Source: Pelagibius sp965227505 | GTDB lineage: Bacteria; Pseudomonadota; Alphaproteobacteria; Kiloniellales; Kiloniellaceae | Direction: 5' to 3' | Assembly: GCF_965227505.1 (NCBI RefSeq) | Contig: NZ_OZ245757.1 | Coordinates: 4,464,001-4,528,000, forward strand | Length of the DNA stretch: 64,000 bases | Shown: one piece after another, positions 49,698 through 58,881 of the stretch | Layout of the letters: every line of letters starts with the position of its first letter | Position numbering within the stretch: position 1 is the stretch's first letter | The notes under the pieces: model-generated | The model's database searches: none | What the model saw: the letters and a program-made list of their open reading frames with translations, nothing else | What the model was told of the DNA's origin: nothing | Made by a program: the position numbers and the translations under genes

Positions 49698-51107
49698 ATG
49701 ACTGAAGCCACGTCGACACAGCTGGCGGCCGACCGCCACGATTTCGATCCCACCATCCTGCGCGAATACGATGTGCGCGGCGTGGTCGGCCAGACGCTCT
49801 TTGCCGCCGACGCCTATGCCCTGGGCCGGGCCTTCGGCAGCGTCGCGTGGCGGCGCGGCGCCAAGGCGATCGCGGTCGGCTACGATGGCCGCCATTCCTC
49901 GCCGGACCTGGCGGACGCCCTGATCCAGGGGCTCGGCGACTGCGGCCTGCATGTCGTGAACATCGGCCGCGGCCCGACCCCGATGCTTTACTTTGCCGCC
50001 TACACCCTGGACGTCCAGGGCGGGGTGATGATCACCGGCTCCCACAACCCGCCCGACTACAACGGCTTCAAGCTTCTGCTCGACAAGGCCTCCTTTTTCG
50101 GCGCCGACATTCAGGATCTGGGCCGTCTGGCCGCCGCCGGCGACTACGAAAGCGGCAGCGGCAGCGTCGAGACGCGCTCGGTCTTCGATGCCTATGTCGA
50201 GCGCCTGGTTCAGGACTTCGAAGGCGACGGCCGTCTCAAGGTGGCCTGGGATGCCGGCAACGGCGCCATGGGCGAGGCGATGGCGGCGGTTACCGCGCGC
50301 CTGCCGGGCGAACACATCCTGCTGAACGAGGTTGTGGACGGAACCTTCCCGGCCCATCACCCCGATCCGACGGTGGCGGAGAACCTGAAGCAGCTGCAGG
50401 AGACCGTGCTGGCCAAGGGTTGCGATCTGGGTGTCGCCTTCGACGGCGACGGCGACCGCATCGGCATCATCGATTCCCAGGCGCGCATTCTCTGGGGCGA
50501 CCAGATCATGCTCTACCTGGCGCGCGATATTCTGAAGCAGCACCCCGGGGCCACCATCATCGCCGACGTGAAGGCCAGCCAGATGCTGTTCGACGGCATC
50601 GCCGAGGCCGGCGGCGAGCCCCTGATGTGGCTGACCGGCCACTCGATCATCAAGGCCAAGATGAAGGAGGTGGATTCTCCTTTCGCCGGGGAGATGAGCG
50701 CCCACATCTTCTTCGCCGATCATTTCTACGGCTACGACGACGCGCTCTATGCGGCGATCCGGGTGCTCTCGGTGATCAACAAGAGCGGCGAGAGCCTGGC
50801 GGACTTCCGCGATTCCCTGCCGCGGCTCTTCAACACGCCGGAGGTGCGCTTTCCCTGTCCGGAGGACCGCAAGAAGGCGGTGATCGAAGAGGTGAAGGAG
50901 CGCCTGCAGGCTGAGGGCGCGGAGGTCAACGACATCGACGGCGTTCGGGTGCGCGAAAACGGCGGCTGGTGGCTGCTCCGCGCGTCAAACACCCAGGATG
51001 TGCTGGTGGCACGCTGCGAGGCCGGAGACCAGGCGAACCTGGAGCGGCTGACCGCACGGCTGCGCGATCAGCTGAAAGCCAGCGGCCTGGAGCCGCCGGC
51101 TTTTTGA
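49698..51107 (+). CDS. Phosphomannomutase/phosphoglucomutase
   Basis: 469 residues, alpha-D-phosphohexomutase family. REYDVRGVV at the start, phosphoserine loop MITGSHNPPDYNGFK with Ser115, metal loop FDGDGDRIG and the sugar-binding GEMSAHIFFAD are intact; the C-terminal domain has LRASNTQDVLVARCE. It interconverts hexose 6- and 1-phosphates and would feed GalU. It starts 13 bases after the ugd stop, forming galU-ugd-pgm. Confidence 0.94.
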   Translation: MTEATSTQLAADRHDFDPTILREYDVRGVVGQTLFAADAYALGRAFGSVAWRRGAKAIAVGYDGRHSSPDLADALIQGLGDCGLHVVNIGRGPTPMLYFAAYTLDVQGGVMITGSHNPPDYNGFKLLLDKASFFGADIQDLGRLAAAGDYESGSGSVETRSVFDAYVERLVQDFEGDGRLKVAWDAGNGAMGEAMAAVTARLPGEHILLNEVVDGTFPAHHPDPTVAENLKQLQETVLAKGCDLGVAFDGDGDRIGIIDSQARILWGDQIMLYLARDILKQHPGATIIADVKASQMLFDGIAEAGGEPLMWLTGHSIIKAKMKEVDSPFAGEMSAHIFFADHFYGYDDALYAAIRVLSVINKSGESLADFRDSLPRLFNTPEVRFPCPEDRKKAVIEEVKERLQAEGAEVNDIDGVRVRENGGWWLLRASNTQDVLVARCEAGDQANLERLTARLRDQLKASGLEPPAF

Positions 51108-51156
51108 ACCCGGTCTGAAGGGGGAAAGGGCGGACCCGGAGCCTCGACGCCGGGCC

Positions 51157-52509
51157 TCAGTTCGAGCCCTGGGCTTCCGGCTGCACCAGAACGCAGCCGA
51201 TATCGATGGCCTTCAGCGCGGCACAGGCGTCGCGTGCCTGTTTTTCGTAAAGGCCGGTGAGCTGCGAGCGGTAGATCGTGCCGAGGCTGGTCGAGTCGAC
51301 CCGCCGCACGGCCACCTTGGCCCCTCTCAGCGGCACCGGCGCTTCCGCCAGCGCCGATCTGGCGCTGCTGTGCGCGGCACTGAAACGGCTGAACGCGCCG
51401 ACCTGCACGCCCCAATCGTTGGTCAGCGTCTCGTCGCCGCGAATGGGCGTTTCCAGGCCGTCGACGGCGGCAACCTGGGACGACGGCATCAGCGGTTTGA
51501 CCGGCCGGGTCCGCTGCGGCACGGCGGCTGCGGTTTCGATTGCCTTGGGCTCAATCTTCGGCGTCTCGACCTTGGGGGTGCCGACCACCGTCAGGTCGAC
51601 CGACTGTGTGCCGGGTGCCGCCTGGGCAATCTGCAGCGTCGCCGCCGGGGCCTGGAAGGGATTGCGGCCCGGGATCTGCGGGACATTCTTGACACCCCGG
51701 GAGGCCAGCTTCTTGAACCCGCGGTCGAGCAGCTTGACCATATGCCGGTCGCGCGATTTCGACGTCTTGCCGCCGAAGACGACGGCGATGATCCGACGGT
51801 TCCGGCGCTCCACCGAAGACACCAGGTTGAAGCCCGAGGCCCGGATGTAGCCGGTCTTGATGCCGTCGGTGCCCGTGTAGGACCTCAACAGCTTGTTGTG
51901 GCTGCGATAGGTGCGGCCCTTATAGGTGAACTTCGAGACAGCGAAAAAGGGATAGTGCTGCGGGAAGTCGGTCATCAGCGCCTTGGCGAGGCGCGACATG
52001 TCCCTGGCCGTGCTCTTCTGTCCGCGGTTGGGCAGGCCCGAGGCGTTGCGAAAGGTGGTGCGGCTCATGCCGAGCGTGCGGGCACGCTTGGTCATGACCT
52101 GGGCGAAGGTGGTCTCCTTGCCCGCCAGCGCCTCGGCGACGACAACGGCGACGTCGTTGGCCGACTTGGTCACCAGCGCCAGAATCGCGTTGCGCACGCT
52201 GATCGTCTCGCCCCGCTTCAGTCCGATCTTGGACGGCGGCATTCCGGCGGCGCGCTTCGAGACCGGCAGCTTCTGATCCAGTGTCAGCTTGCCCTTCTCC
52301 AGGGCGTCGAACACCATGTAGAGGGTCATCATCTTTGTCAGGGAGGCGGGATAGTTCCGCGTGTCCGCATTCACCGCGTGCAGCACCTGTCCCGTGTCGG
52401 CGTCGACAACGATGGACGCGTAGCGCGCTTGCGCACTCTCGCTCGGCAGGCCTGCAGAAACGGCCGTCACCAATAACGCAAACAGAGCGAAAGCAAACTT
52501 TCGAAACAT
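51157..52509 (-). CDS. D-alanyl-D-alanine carboxypeptidase with SPOR domain
   Basis: 450 residues. A signal peptide (FAFALFALLVTAVSAG) precedes a penicillin-binding class-C-like domain with all three motifs: Ser56-x-x-Lys59 in SLTK, SAN at 116-118 and KTG at 218-220. It trims the terminal D-Ala of peptidoglycan side chains in the periplasm. Residues 280-360 are a flexible linker; about 365-445 is a SPOR domain (NDWGVQVGAFSRFSAAHSSA), which binds denuded septal glycan and probably directs the enzyme to the division site. Confidence 0.94.
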   Translation of the reverse strand: MFRKFAFALFALLVTAVSAGLPSESAQARYASIVVDADTGQVLHAVNADTRNYPASLTKMMTLYMVFDALEKGKLTLDQKLPVSKRAAGMPPSKIGLKRGETISVRNAILALVTKSANDVAVVVAEALAGKETTFAQVMTKRARTLGMSRTTFRNASGLPNRGQKSTARDMSRLAKALMTDFPQHYPFFAVSKFTYKGRTYRSHNKLLRSYTGTDGIKTGYIRASGFNLVSSVERRNRRIIAVVFGGKTSKSRDRHMVKLLDRGFKKLASRGVKNVPQIPGRNPFQAPAATLQIAQAAPGTQSVDLTVVGTPKVETPKIEPKAIETAAAVPQRTRPVKPLMPSSQVAAVDGLETPIRGDETLTNDWGVQVGAFSRFSAAHSSARSALAEAPVPLRGAKVAVRRVDSTSLGTIYRSQLTGLYEKQARDACAALKAIDIGCVLVQPEAQGSN

Positions 52510-52858
52510 CGGGACTCGCTTTTAGTTTCGGCGCCTTGCGGTGCGACGCGAAGGTTTCTTTACCAAAAGATCCGGAAACCCCCTGAAAATCCCTTTGATT
52601 CTAAGGCAATACCCGAATCCCTGTCCAGTCTAATGGGGCAGCGATTACAATGTGGTTAAAATGCACGCATTACAGAGGCTTGGCGGAAGCCCGGCACGGC
52701 CGCGGCACTGCCTGGACATTGCCCCTGTCTGCGTTTACCAAACTTTCTGCGATATGCATGCGCCGTGGTGCAATCCGGGTCGGCGAACAGCAGGCCGCGC
52801 GACGCCATCCTGGCGCGCATTGAACGCGGAGAGTCGGTCGGCGCAGAGGAGGTAGGCG
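52510..52858. promoter_or_regulatory. Divergent promoter region between carboxypeptidase and lipoprotein genes
   Basis: AT-rich parts lie at 52550-52665 (including TTACAATGTGGTTAAAATGC near 52646-52665). No gene, repeat or clear consensus promoter is seen in this 349-base gap. Confidence 0.35.
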
Positions 52859-53611
52859 ATGATTTGCGATACGAGAACCGCCGAACGCTCGGGCGGGCTC
52901 CGCGGTCTTTGGGGTCTTCTGCTGCTGGCGGTGGCCGCCGGCGGTTTGACAGCCTGCACCTATCGCGGCGATATCGACAGTCCGGCCACAATCAAGGCCA
53001 CCTGGTTCAGTTATCTGAACGGCGACGACATCCGGGCGCGCTGCGTCGAAGGAGCGCCGGACGCGTTCCGGCTGGTCTACAACGCCGACTACAACGAACA
53101 GCTGCGCAGCTACGAGGTCGTCGAACAGGCGGCGGGCGGCGCACGCCTGACGACCCGGGTCCAGGGCCGAAGCGGCCTCCCGGTCAGCCGGCTGGATCTT
53201 CGCGACCCGCTGGCCTGGGCACGCTGGACCACCAGCGAAACCGAGCTCGACGCCGAGGATCTGGCGCAGCTGATCGCCGCCCTGGAGCGCAGCGGTGCGT
53301 TCCGGGCGGCGCCGGCCGGCCTCAATCTCTACTCGGAGGAGACCTACTGGGTGAGCAGCCTCTGCCGGGACGGGGTGTTCTCTTTCAATGCCTGGCTGTT
53401 TCCCTCGGAGCGATTCGCGGGAATTGCCTTTGCCGAGGTGCTTTTTGCGCATGACGGCACCGAAGTGGCGGTGCGCCCGCCCAAAGACGCGCCGCCGGGT
53501 GCGCGGGCCCGCGCCACCGTGCCGCAGCGCCGCGACGCCAGCGACAAGACAGGGAGCTTTTTCACGCTGCGTGTCGGCGAGAACGGTCTCGCCGGCAACC
53601 TGGCCCTCTGA
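52859..53611 (+). CDS. Hypothetical lipoprotein
   Basis: 250 residues, family unknown. The signal segment GLLLLAVAAGGLTACTYRGD has an LTAC lipobox, so the mature protein would be lipid-anchored at the Cys. It continues with IKATWFSYLNGDDIRARCVE, a conserved-looking Cys, and beta-rich strands. GAGGTAGG precedes the ATG. It is a single gene, convergent with the proteasome-type protease gene. Confidence 0.75.
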   Translation: MICDTRTAERSGGLRGLWGLLLLAVAAGGLTACTYRGDIDSPATIKATWFSYLNGDDIRARCVEGAPDAFRLVYNADYNEQLRSYEVVEQAAGGARLTTRVQGRSGLPVSRLDLRDPLAWARWTTSETELDAEDLAQLIAALERSGAFRAAPAGLNLYSEETYWVSSLCRDGVFSFNAWLFPSERFAGIAFAEVLFAHDGTEVAVRPPKDAPPGARARATVPQRRDASDKTGSFFTLRVGENGLAGNLAL

Positions 53612-53637
53612 GGGGACACTTCACCCTCTCGGGTACT

Positions 53638-54405
53638 TCAGGTGTCGTCTTCCGAAACGATGGTCAGATGGGCCGTGTGGCTGCCGGGCCGCAGTTCCTT
53701 CACCCAGGGGCCGTCGGGCATGCGCACCGCCAGCTGGGTGATGTGCTCGTTCCACCAGATGCGCTGCTCGCGCAGGTCGTCGTAATCGTAGTGCGCGGTC
53801 CGCCAGCGCCGCTCGCCCGGGCTGTAGGTCGCCAGATCGATGGGGAAGCCGACGTCGGCAGAGGAAAAGCGGGAGGAATCGAAAGACAGGTAGCCCAGCT
53901 TCAGGGCCGTTGTCATGGCTGTATCGTGGTTCAGCGCCCGGTCCAGGATCGGCTTGCCATAGGCGGTGGCGCCGATGGAGAGGTAGGGGGTGCGCCGGTC
54001 CACCTCTATCCAGTTGCCTTCGGGATAGACCAGAAAGATGCTGGGTTCCTTGTCTTCCGGCTGGGCGCCCGCGATCAGGCTGTGCAGGTTGAAGGTGAGG
54101 TCGGACCCCTCGATCTGTTCGCGGTCCTCCTCAGCGACCTGGCGCAGGCAGGCGCAGTAGGCCGTGACGGCGTCCAGCAGGCAGGCGAACCCCGTGGCGT
54201 GGTTCTTGCGCATGTCCCGTTCCAGGTAGGCCAGGGTCTTGTCGCGGAGCGATCTCAGGCCTGAGGTCATGATCGCAAACTGGGCGCCCTCCGGACCGTG
54301 CAGGGACAGCTTTTGCGCGTTGGTCACCTGATTGCCGCTGGTGATGCGCCCGTCGGCCAGACAGACCAGGCCTTCGCTCACTTTCACACCCAGACAATAG
54401 GTCAT
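53638..54405 (-). CDS. Proteasome-type protease (COG3484)
   Basis: 255 residues. After Met comes TYCLGVKVSEGLVCLADGRI, the N-terminal Thr nucleophile and GLVxLAD strand of the proteasome-subunit (Ntn-hydrolase) fold, with PYLSIGATAYGKPILDRAL further on. Bacteria with this gene have no true proteasome; the protein is a predicted self-processing hydrolase of unknown substrate. The ATG at 54405 is chosen because the nucleophile must follow it; the open frame upstream is antisense to the phasin gene. It is divergent from the phasin gene. Confidence 0.88.
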   Translation of the reverse strand: MTYCLGVKVSEGLVCLADGRITSGNQVTNAQKLSLHGPEGAQFAIMTSGLRSLRDKTLAYLERDMRKNHATGFACLLDAVTAYCACLRQVAEEDREQIEGSDLTFNLHSLIAGAQPEDKEPSIFLVYPEGNWIEVDRRTPYLSIGATAYGKPILDRALNHDTAMTTALKLGYLSFDSSRFSSADVGFPIDLATYSPGERRWRTAHYDYDDLREQRIWWNEHITQLAVRMPDGPWVKELRPGSHTAHLTIVSEDDT

Positions 54406-54828
54406 CGCGCTGTCCGTCGCTCCGTTTCCGACCGCCGTCCGCCCACCCGGCCGCCGCTGCGCTGCGGGACTCCGGAGTCTGCCGAACACCTGCGGCGGAT
54501 ATTGCCAAAGGGGTGGCTTGCCAGCAACCGGCCAATCCGCCGCAGACCGGCGGCCAGCCGGCCGCTCCGCTGTCTCGTGCTGCAGTGCACCATTTGTTGT
54601 TGACTTCACGAGGGAGGCTTTTAGATTTGAGCCGATGTTGCATTGCAACATGCGGTCCCGTTTTTCGAGCCGCCCCGAAGTGCGCACCGGTCGGGCGCAG
54701 GCGGGCGGGCTGCCGGTGCCGAACCGCAGGATGCGCATTCGAGGCGGCTTCGCGACCAAGGTCGGTTGACGGCAGATCCCGGGGGCCCGCAAGCATCGAA
54801 CGCAGACAAACGCCAGGAGAAATCCCCT
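54406..54828. promoter_or_regulatory. Divergent control region between protease and phasin genes
   Basis: 423 bases without a gene. The phasin promoter candidate is TTGACT (54600-54605) with TAGATT 16 bases later (54622-54627). Just downstream is the palindrome at 54636-54650. The rest is GC-rich and shows nothing further. Confidence 0.45.
54636..54650. promoter_or_regulatory. Perfect palindrome TGTTGCA-T-TGCAACA, PhaR-type operator candidate
   Basis: Two exact 7-base arms separated by one base lie 9 bases after the candidate -10 of the phasin gene. PhaR repressors of PHA metabolism bind TGC-rich palindromes in front of phasin genes, so this is a sound operator candidate; binding is inferred. 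Confidence 0.6.
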
Positions 54829-55572
54829 ATGGCCACCACCAAGTCCCCCGCCAAGGCAGCCGCCGCCGCCAAGCGCACCGCTACCAAAAGCACCGCCACC
54901 AAGCGCGCCGCCACCAAATCTGCAGCGCCCAAAGCCTCGGCAAAGGCCGCAAAAGCGGCGCCGAAGAAGCCCGCCACGCCCAAGCCGGCGACCCCGGAGG
55001 TGAAGGCACCGCTGCTGCCGCTGGAGCCGGCCGTCGAGGCCCTGGAAAGCATCCAACCGATGGCCGAAGAGGCCTTCAAGCCGGTTGAGGCAGCGGTGGC
55101 GGCCGGCCAGGAAACCTTCGAGGCCGTGTTCAAGGCCGGGACCCAGGCTGCGGTAAAGTCGTACGAGCAGGCCTTTGCACTGACCCAGGAACAGGTCGAC
55201 AAAGCCTCCTCCAACGTCTTCCAGCGCTACGACGACGTCAGCCGGCTGAGCAAGGACAACCTGGAAGCCTGCGTGCGTTCCTCCGAGGTTGTCGCCAAGG
55301 GCGTGGAGACCTTCGGCGAAGAGGTCGTGTCCTTTTCCCGCGATGCTTTGGAAGCCGGCATACAGACGGCGCAGTCCATTGCCACCGCCAAGAGCCTGCA
55401 CGAGGTGTTCGATCTGCAGAGCGAGTACTCGCGCAAGAGCCTGGAGTCGCTGATGGCGGAGACCGCCAAGCTGGCCGGCCTGTCGATTGCGATGGCCAGC
55501 GATGCTTTCGAACCGCTGCAGTCGCGCGCCGCGGTCACCGTCGAGAAGATGATGAAGCCTGTAGCAGCCTGA
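54829..55572 (+). CDS. phaP: Phasin-family protein (PHA granule-associated)
   Basis: 247 residues. The first 60 residues are a Lys/Ala/Thr-rich tail (AKAAAAAKRTATKSTATKRA) like histone H1, seen in some phasins that bind DNA. The phasin domain follows: PMAEEAFKPVEAAVAAGQET, SYEQAFALTQEQVDKASSNV and LHEVFDLQSEYSRKSLESLM. Phasins coat polyhydroxyalkanoate granules and the basic tail may tie granules to the nucleoid. AGGAGA lies before the ATG at 54829. A terminator follows at 55687. Confidence 0.9.
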   Translation: MATTKSPAKAAAAAKRTATKSTATKRAATKSAAPKASAKAAKAAPKKPATPKPATPEVKAPLLPLEPAVEALESIQPMAEEAFKPVEAAVAAGQETFEAVFKAGTQAAVKSYEQAFALTQEQVDKASSNVFQRYDDVSRLSKDNLEACVRSSEVVAKGVETFGEEVVSFSRDALEAGIQTAQSIATAKSLHEVFDLQSEYSRKSLESLMAETAKLAGLSIAMASDAFEPLQSRAAVTVEKMMKPVAA

Positions 55573-55616
55573 CCGGCTTCGCCTTCTGCTCCGGGCGCCG
55601 TTTGACCGGCGTTTCG

Positions 55617-55676
55617 CAGGGAGCTTCAGGGCAGGGAGCTTCAGGGCAGGGAGCTTCAGGACAGAGAGCTTCAGAA
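55617..55676 (+). repeat. Four tandem 15-base repeats
   Basis: CAGGGAGCTTCAGGG occurs twice exactly (55617-55631 and 55632-55646), then as CAGGGAGCTTCAGGA and CAGAGAGCTTCAGAA. It lies between the phasin stop and its terminator. Confidence 0.9.
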
Positions 55677-55686
55677 CAGTTCGATG

Positions 55687-55719
55687 GGGCCCGGCGATAG
55701 CGCCGGGCCCTCTTGTTTT
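55687..55719 (+). terminator. Phasin rho-independent terminator
   Basis: GGGCCCGGCG (55687-55696), ATAG, CGCCGGGCCC (55701-55710), then TCTTGTTTT. A perfect 10-bp stem with a T-rich tail. Confidence 0.92.
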
Positions 55720-56117
55720 CGGCCGCGTTCGGACCCATGTCACGATCGCTTTTCATTCATCCCCGGCTTTGCCTGGAGGCTGCGCTTCGCACGAGCGATT
55801 CTGCTGGCCGATTCTGTAAGAAAAAATACCCATTCCGGGCTGCCAGCTTCGGGCCGCCTTACGGTCGTGGCATACTCTTCGCAGGGAACCGGAGCCGCGA
55901 CTCGGGCGCATGCGGACGGCTCCGGTCCGCCGGGTATGTCGGCCCCCTTCGCGGTCGCTCGGGCGGGATCCTGCCGACAGGTGTCGGGACGCCGTTAACC
56001 CGACCGAGAAACCTTCGCGTTAAGTTGGCGGTAAGCCTCTTGGGTCTTTTCCGATGGAAGATTGAACCAATATGATGGTGGGGACGGACAGAGTGTGTTG
56101 ATGCGTAGTGTTGGATT

Positions 56118-56441
56118 ATGAGTGAAGACAAACGAAGCGGTGGCGGCACCTCGACGGGCATTATCGTCAAGACCAAGCCCAAGACGAAAAAGCCGTCGAT
56201 GTATAAGGTGTTGATGCTGAACGACGACTACACGCCCATGGAGTTCGTCGTGCACGTGCTTGAGCAGTTCTTCAGCAAGAACCGCGAAGAGGCGACCCGC
56301 ATCATGCTTCATGTCCACCAGCGCGGTGTCGGCGTCTGCGGCGTTTTTACCTACGAGGTAGCCGAGACAAAAGTGACGCAGGTGATAGACTATGCCCGTC
56401 AACATCAGCACCCTCTCCAGTGCACCCTAGAAAAGGAATAA
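56118..56441 (+). CDS. clpS: ATP-dependent Clp protease adaptor ClpS
   Basis: 107 residues. ClpS hands N-degron substrates to ClpA. The core YKVLMLNDDYTPMEFVVHVL, the FFSKNREEATRIMLHVHQRG helix and GVFTYEVAETKV are canonical. The N-terminal 30 residues are flexible, as the mechanism requires. It is 7 bases upstream of clpA, the standard operon. Confidence 0.96.
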   Translation: MSEDKRSGGGTSTGIIVKTKPKTKKPSMYKVLMLNDDYTPMEFVVHVLEQFFSKNREEATRIMLHVHQRGVGVCGVFTYEVAETKVTQVIDYARQHQHPLQCTLEKE

Positions 56442-56448
56442 GGCCCGG

Positions 56449-58818
56449 ATGCTATCGGCGAACTTAGAGCAGACGCTCCACCGTGCTTTGGCCGGCGCCA
56501 ACGAGAGGCGCCATGAATATGCAACGCTGGAGCACTTGCTGCTCGCGCTGATCGACGATCCGGATGCCATGGCGGTGCTGCGGGCCTGCAGCGTGGACCT
56601 GGAGCGGCTGCGCGCCGAAATCCTCGACTACATCGACAACGAACTGTCCAGCCTGATCACCGCCCAGCTCGGCGACGCCAAGCCGACCGCGGGATTTCAG
56701 CGGGTTCTGCAACGCGCGGCCATCCACGTCCAGTCCTCCGGGCGCGAGGAGGTGACAGGCGCCAACGTCCTGGTGGCCATGTTCTCCGAGCGGGAAAGCC
56801 ACGCCGTCTACTATCTCCAGGAACAGGAAATGAGCCGCCTGGACGCGGTGAACTACATCAGCCACGGCATCGCCAAGGCCAAGGGCCACGAGGAGAGCCG
56901 TACGGTCGAGGGCTCCGACGACGACACCGAGTCGGAAAAGGTGGTGCGCAAGGGGCGCGAGGCCCTGGATGCCTATTGCGTCGATCTGAACCGCAAGGCG
57001 CGCGACGGGCGCATCGATCCGCTGATCGGCCGCAGCGAGGAGATCGACCGCACGATCCAGGTGCTGTGCCGGCGGACCAAGAACAATCCTCTCTACGTCG
57101 GCGATCCCGGGGTCGGCAAGACGGCGATCGCCGAGGGTCTGGCCCGGCGCATCGTCGCCGGCGAGGTGCCCGAGGTGCTGCACAACGCCACCATCTTCGC
57201 CCTCGATATGGGCGCGCTGCTGGCCGGCACCCGCTACCGCGGCGACTTCGAGGAACGGCTGAAGGCGGTGGTCTCGGAGATCGAGGCCCAGGAGCATGCC
57301 ATCCTCTTCATTGACGAGATCCACACCGTGATCGGCGCCGGCGCCACCTCCGGCGGGGCGATGGATGCCTCCAACCTGCTGAAGCCGGCCCTGCAGAGCG
57401 GCCTGCTGCGCTGCATCGGCTCGACCACCTACAAGGAGTACCGCAGCTACTTCGAGAAGGACCGGGCCCTGGTGCGCCGCTTCCAGAAGATCGACATCAC
57501 CGAGCCGTCGATCGAGGATGCCGTCAAGATCCTGCGCGGCCTGAAGCCCTACTACGAAGATCACCACAACGTGCGCTTCACCAACGAGGCGATCCGCACG
57601 GCGGTGGAGCTCTCGGCGCGCTACATCGGCGACCGCAAGCTGCCGGACAAGGCCATCGACGTGATTGACGAGGTCGGCGCCTCGCAGATGCTGTTGCCCG
57701 AATCCAAGCGCAAGAAGTCCGTGGGCGTGAAGGATGTCGAGGCCGTGGTGGCCAAGATCGCCCGCATCCCGCCGAAGTCGGTCTCCAAGGACGACCGCAC
57801 GGCGCTGAAGAACCTGGAGCGCGACCTGAAGACCATGGTCTTCGGCCAGGATCAGGCCATCACCGCCCTCTCGGCGGCGATCAAGCTGGCGCGCGCCGGC
57901 CTGCGGGAACCGGAAAAGCCCATCGGCAGCTATCTCTTCTCCGGGCCGACCGGCGTCGGCAAGACCGAGGTGGCGCGCCAGCTCGCCCACTCCCTGGGCA
58001 TCGAACTGACCCGCTTCGACATGTCGGAGTACATGGAGCGGCACTCGGTCTCGCGGCTGATCGGCGCGCCTCCGGGCTACGTCGGCTTCGACCAGGGCGG
58101 CCTGCTGACCGATGCGGTCGATCAGCACCCGCACTGCGTGCTGCTGCTGGACGAGATCGAAAAGGCCCATCCGGATCTCTTCAACATCCTCCTGCAGGTC
58201 ATGGACTACGGGAAGATGACCGACCACAACGGCAAGACGGTCGACTTCCGCAACGTCATCCTGATCATGACCACCAACGCCGGCGCCGCCGACATGGCCA
58301 AGCAGGCCATCGGCTTCGGCCGCGACCTGCGCACCGAGGACGGCGAGGAAGCGATCAAGAAGCTCTTCACGCCGGAGTTCCGCAACCGCCTGGATGCCAT
58401 TATTCCCTTCGACAGCCTGCAGCCGGAGGTCGTTGCCCGCGTCGTCGACAAGTTCGTCATCCAGCTGGAGGCCCAGTTGGCCGACCGGCAGGTGACCATC
58501 GAACTCAGCGATGCAGCCCGCGAATGGCTGGCCAAGAAGGGTTACGACAAGCAGTTCGGCGCGCGCCCGCTGGGCCGCGTGATCCAGGACCAGATCAAGA
58601 AGCCGCTGGCCGAGGAGCTTCTCTTCGGCAAACTCTCCAAGGGCGGCGTAGTGCGCGTCGGCATCGAGGACGGCATTCCCACCTTCAGCTTCACCGAGGC
58701 GGAGCAGACCAAGGGCAGGAAGGGCTCGGGCGGCAAGGGCAGCGGCGGTGGCCGCGGCGGCCGCAAGGGCCCCAAGGGCGGCAGCAACGCCAAGTCGGAA
58801 AAGGTTCTGGCCGACTGA
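56449..58818 (+). CDS. clpA: ATP-dependent Clp protease ATP-binding subunit ClpA
   Basis: 789 residues. An N-terminal Clp repeat domain (ANLEQTLHRALAGANERRHE) precedes two AAA+ modules with Walker A GDPGVGKT at 218-225 and GPTGVGKT at 499-506. The C-terminal 30 residues are an unusual Gly/Lys-rich tail (GGKGSGGGRGGRKGPKGGSN) of unclear role. ClpA unfolds proteins for ClpP. A terminator follows the stop. Confidence 0.96.
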   Translation: MLSANLEQTLHRALAGANERRHEYATLEHLLLALIDDPDAMAVLRACSVDLERLRAEILDYIDNELSSLITAQLGDAKPTAGFQRVLQRAAIHVQSSGREEVTGANVLVAMFSERESHAVYYLQEQEMSRLDAVNYISHGIAKAKGHEESRTVEGSDDDTESEKVVRKGREALDAYCVDLNRKARDGRIDPLIGRSEEIDRTIQVLCRRTKNNPLYVGDPGVGKTAIAEGLARRIVAGEVPEVLHNATIFALDMGALLAGTRYRGDFEERLKAVVSEIEAQEHAILFIDEIHTVIGAGATSGGAMDASNLLKPALQSGLLRCIGSTTYKEYRSYFEKDRALVRRFQKIDITEPSIEDAVKILRGLKPYYEDHHNVRFTNEAIRTAVELSARYIGDRKLPDKAIDVIDEVGASQMLLPESKRKKSVGVKDVEAVVAKIARIPPKSVSKDDRTALKNLERDLKTMVFGQDQAITALSAAIKLARAGLREPEKPIGSYLFSGPTGVGKTEVARQLAHSLGIELTRFDMSEYMERHSVSRLIGAPPGYVGFDQGGLLTDAVDQHPHCVLLLDEIEKAHPDLFNILLQVMDYGKMTDHNGKTVDFRNVILIMTTNAGAADMAKQAIGFGRDLRTEDGEEAIKKLFTPEFRNRLDAIIPFDSLQPEVVARVVDKFVIQLEAQLADRQVTIELSDAAREWLAKKGYDKQFGARPLGRVIQDQIKKPLAEELLFGKLSKGGVVRVGIEDGIPTFSFTEAEQTKGRKGSGGKGSGGGRGGRKGPKGGSNAKSEKVLAD

Positions 58819-58843
58819 GCCCTTCGCAATCCGGCACAGAACA

Positions 58844-58878
58844 GGGCCCGGCCGCCTGACGGCGCCGGGCCCTTTTTC
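58844..58878 (+). terminator. clpS-clpA rho-independent terminator
   Basis: GGGCCCGGC (58844-58852) pairs with GCCGGGCCC (58864-58872), with GCC/GGC continuing the stem inside, then TTTTT. It resembles the phasin terminator in stem sequence and lies just before the convergent gene. Confidence 0.92.
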
Positions 58879-58881
58879 CTG

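Larger units (their letters stand above)
55573..56117. other. Intergenic stretch between phasin and clpS
   Basis: It contains four 15-base tandem repeats (55617-55676), the phasin terminator (55687-55719), and about 380 bases with no convincing gene up to clpS. The last part is AT-richer near 55815-55835 (AAGAAAAAATACCC), where a clpS promoter may lie. Confidence 0.5.

Noticed and set aside
47324..49756. Long open frame antisense to galU and ugd
   Set aside because: It spans two well-supported genes on the other strand and shows no recognisable domain; a GC-driven shadow.
54406..55743. Upstream extension of the proteasome-type protease frame
   Set aside because: It is antisense to the phasin gene and would bury the N-terminal Thr nucleophile; the real start is the ATG at 54405.
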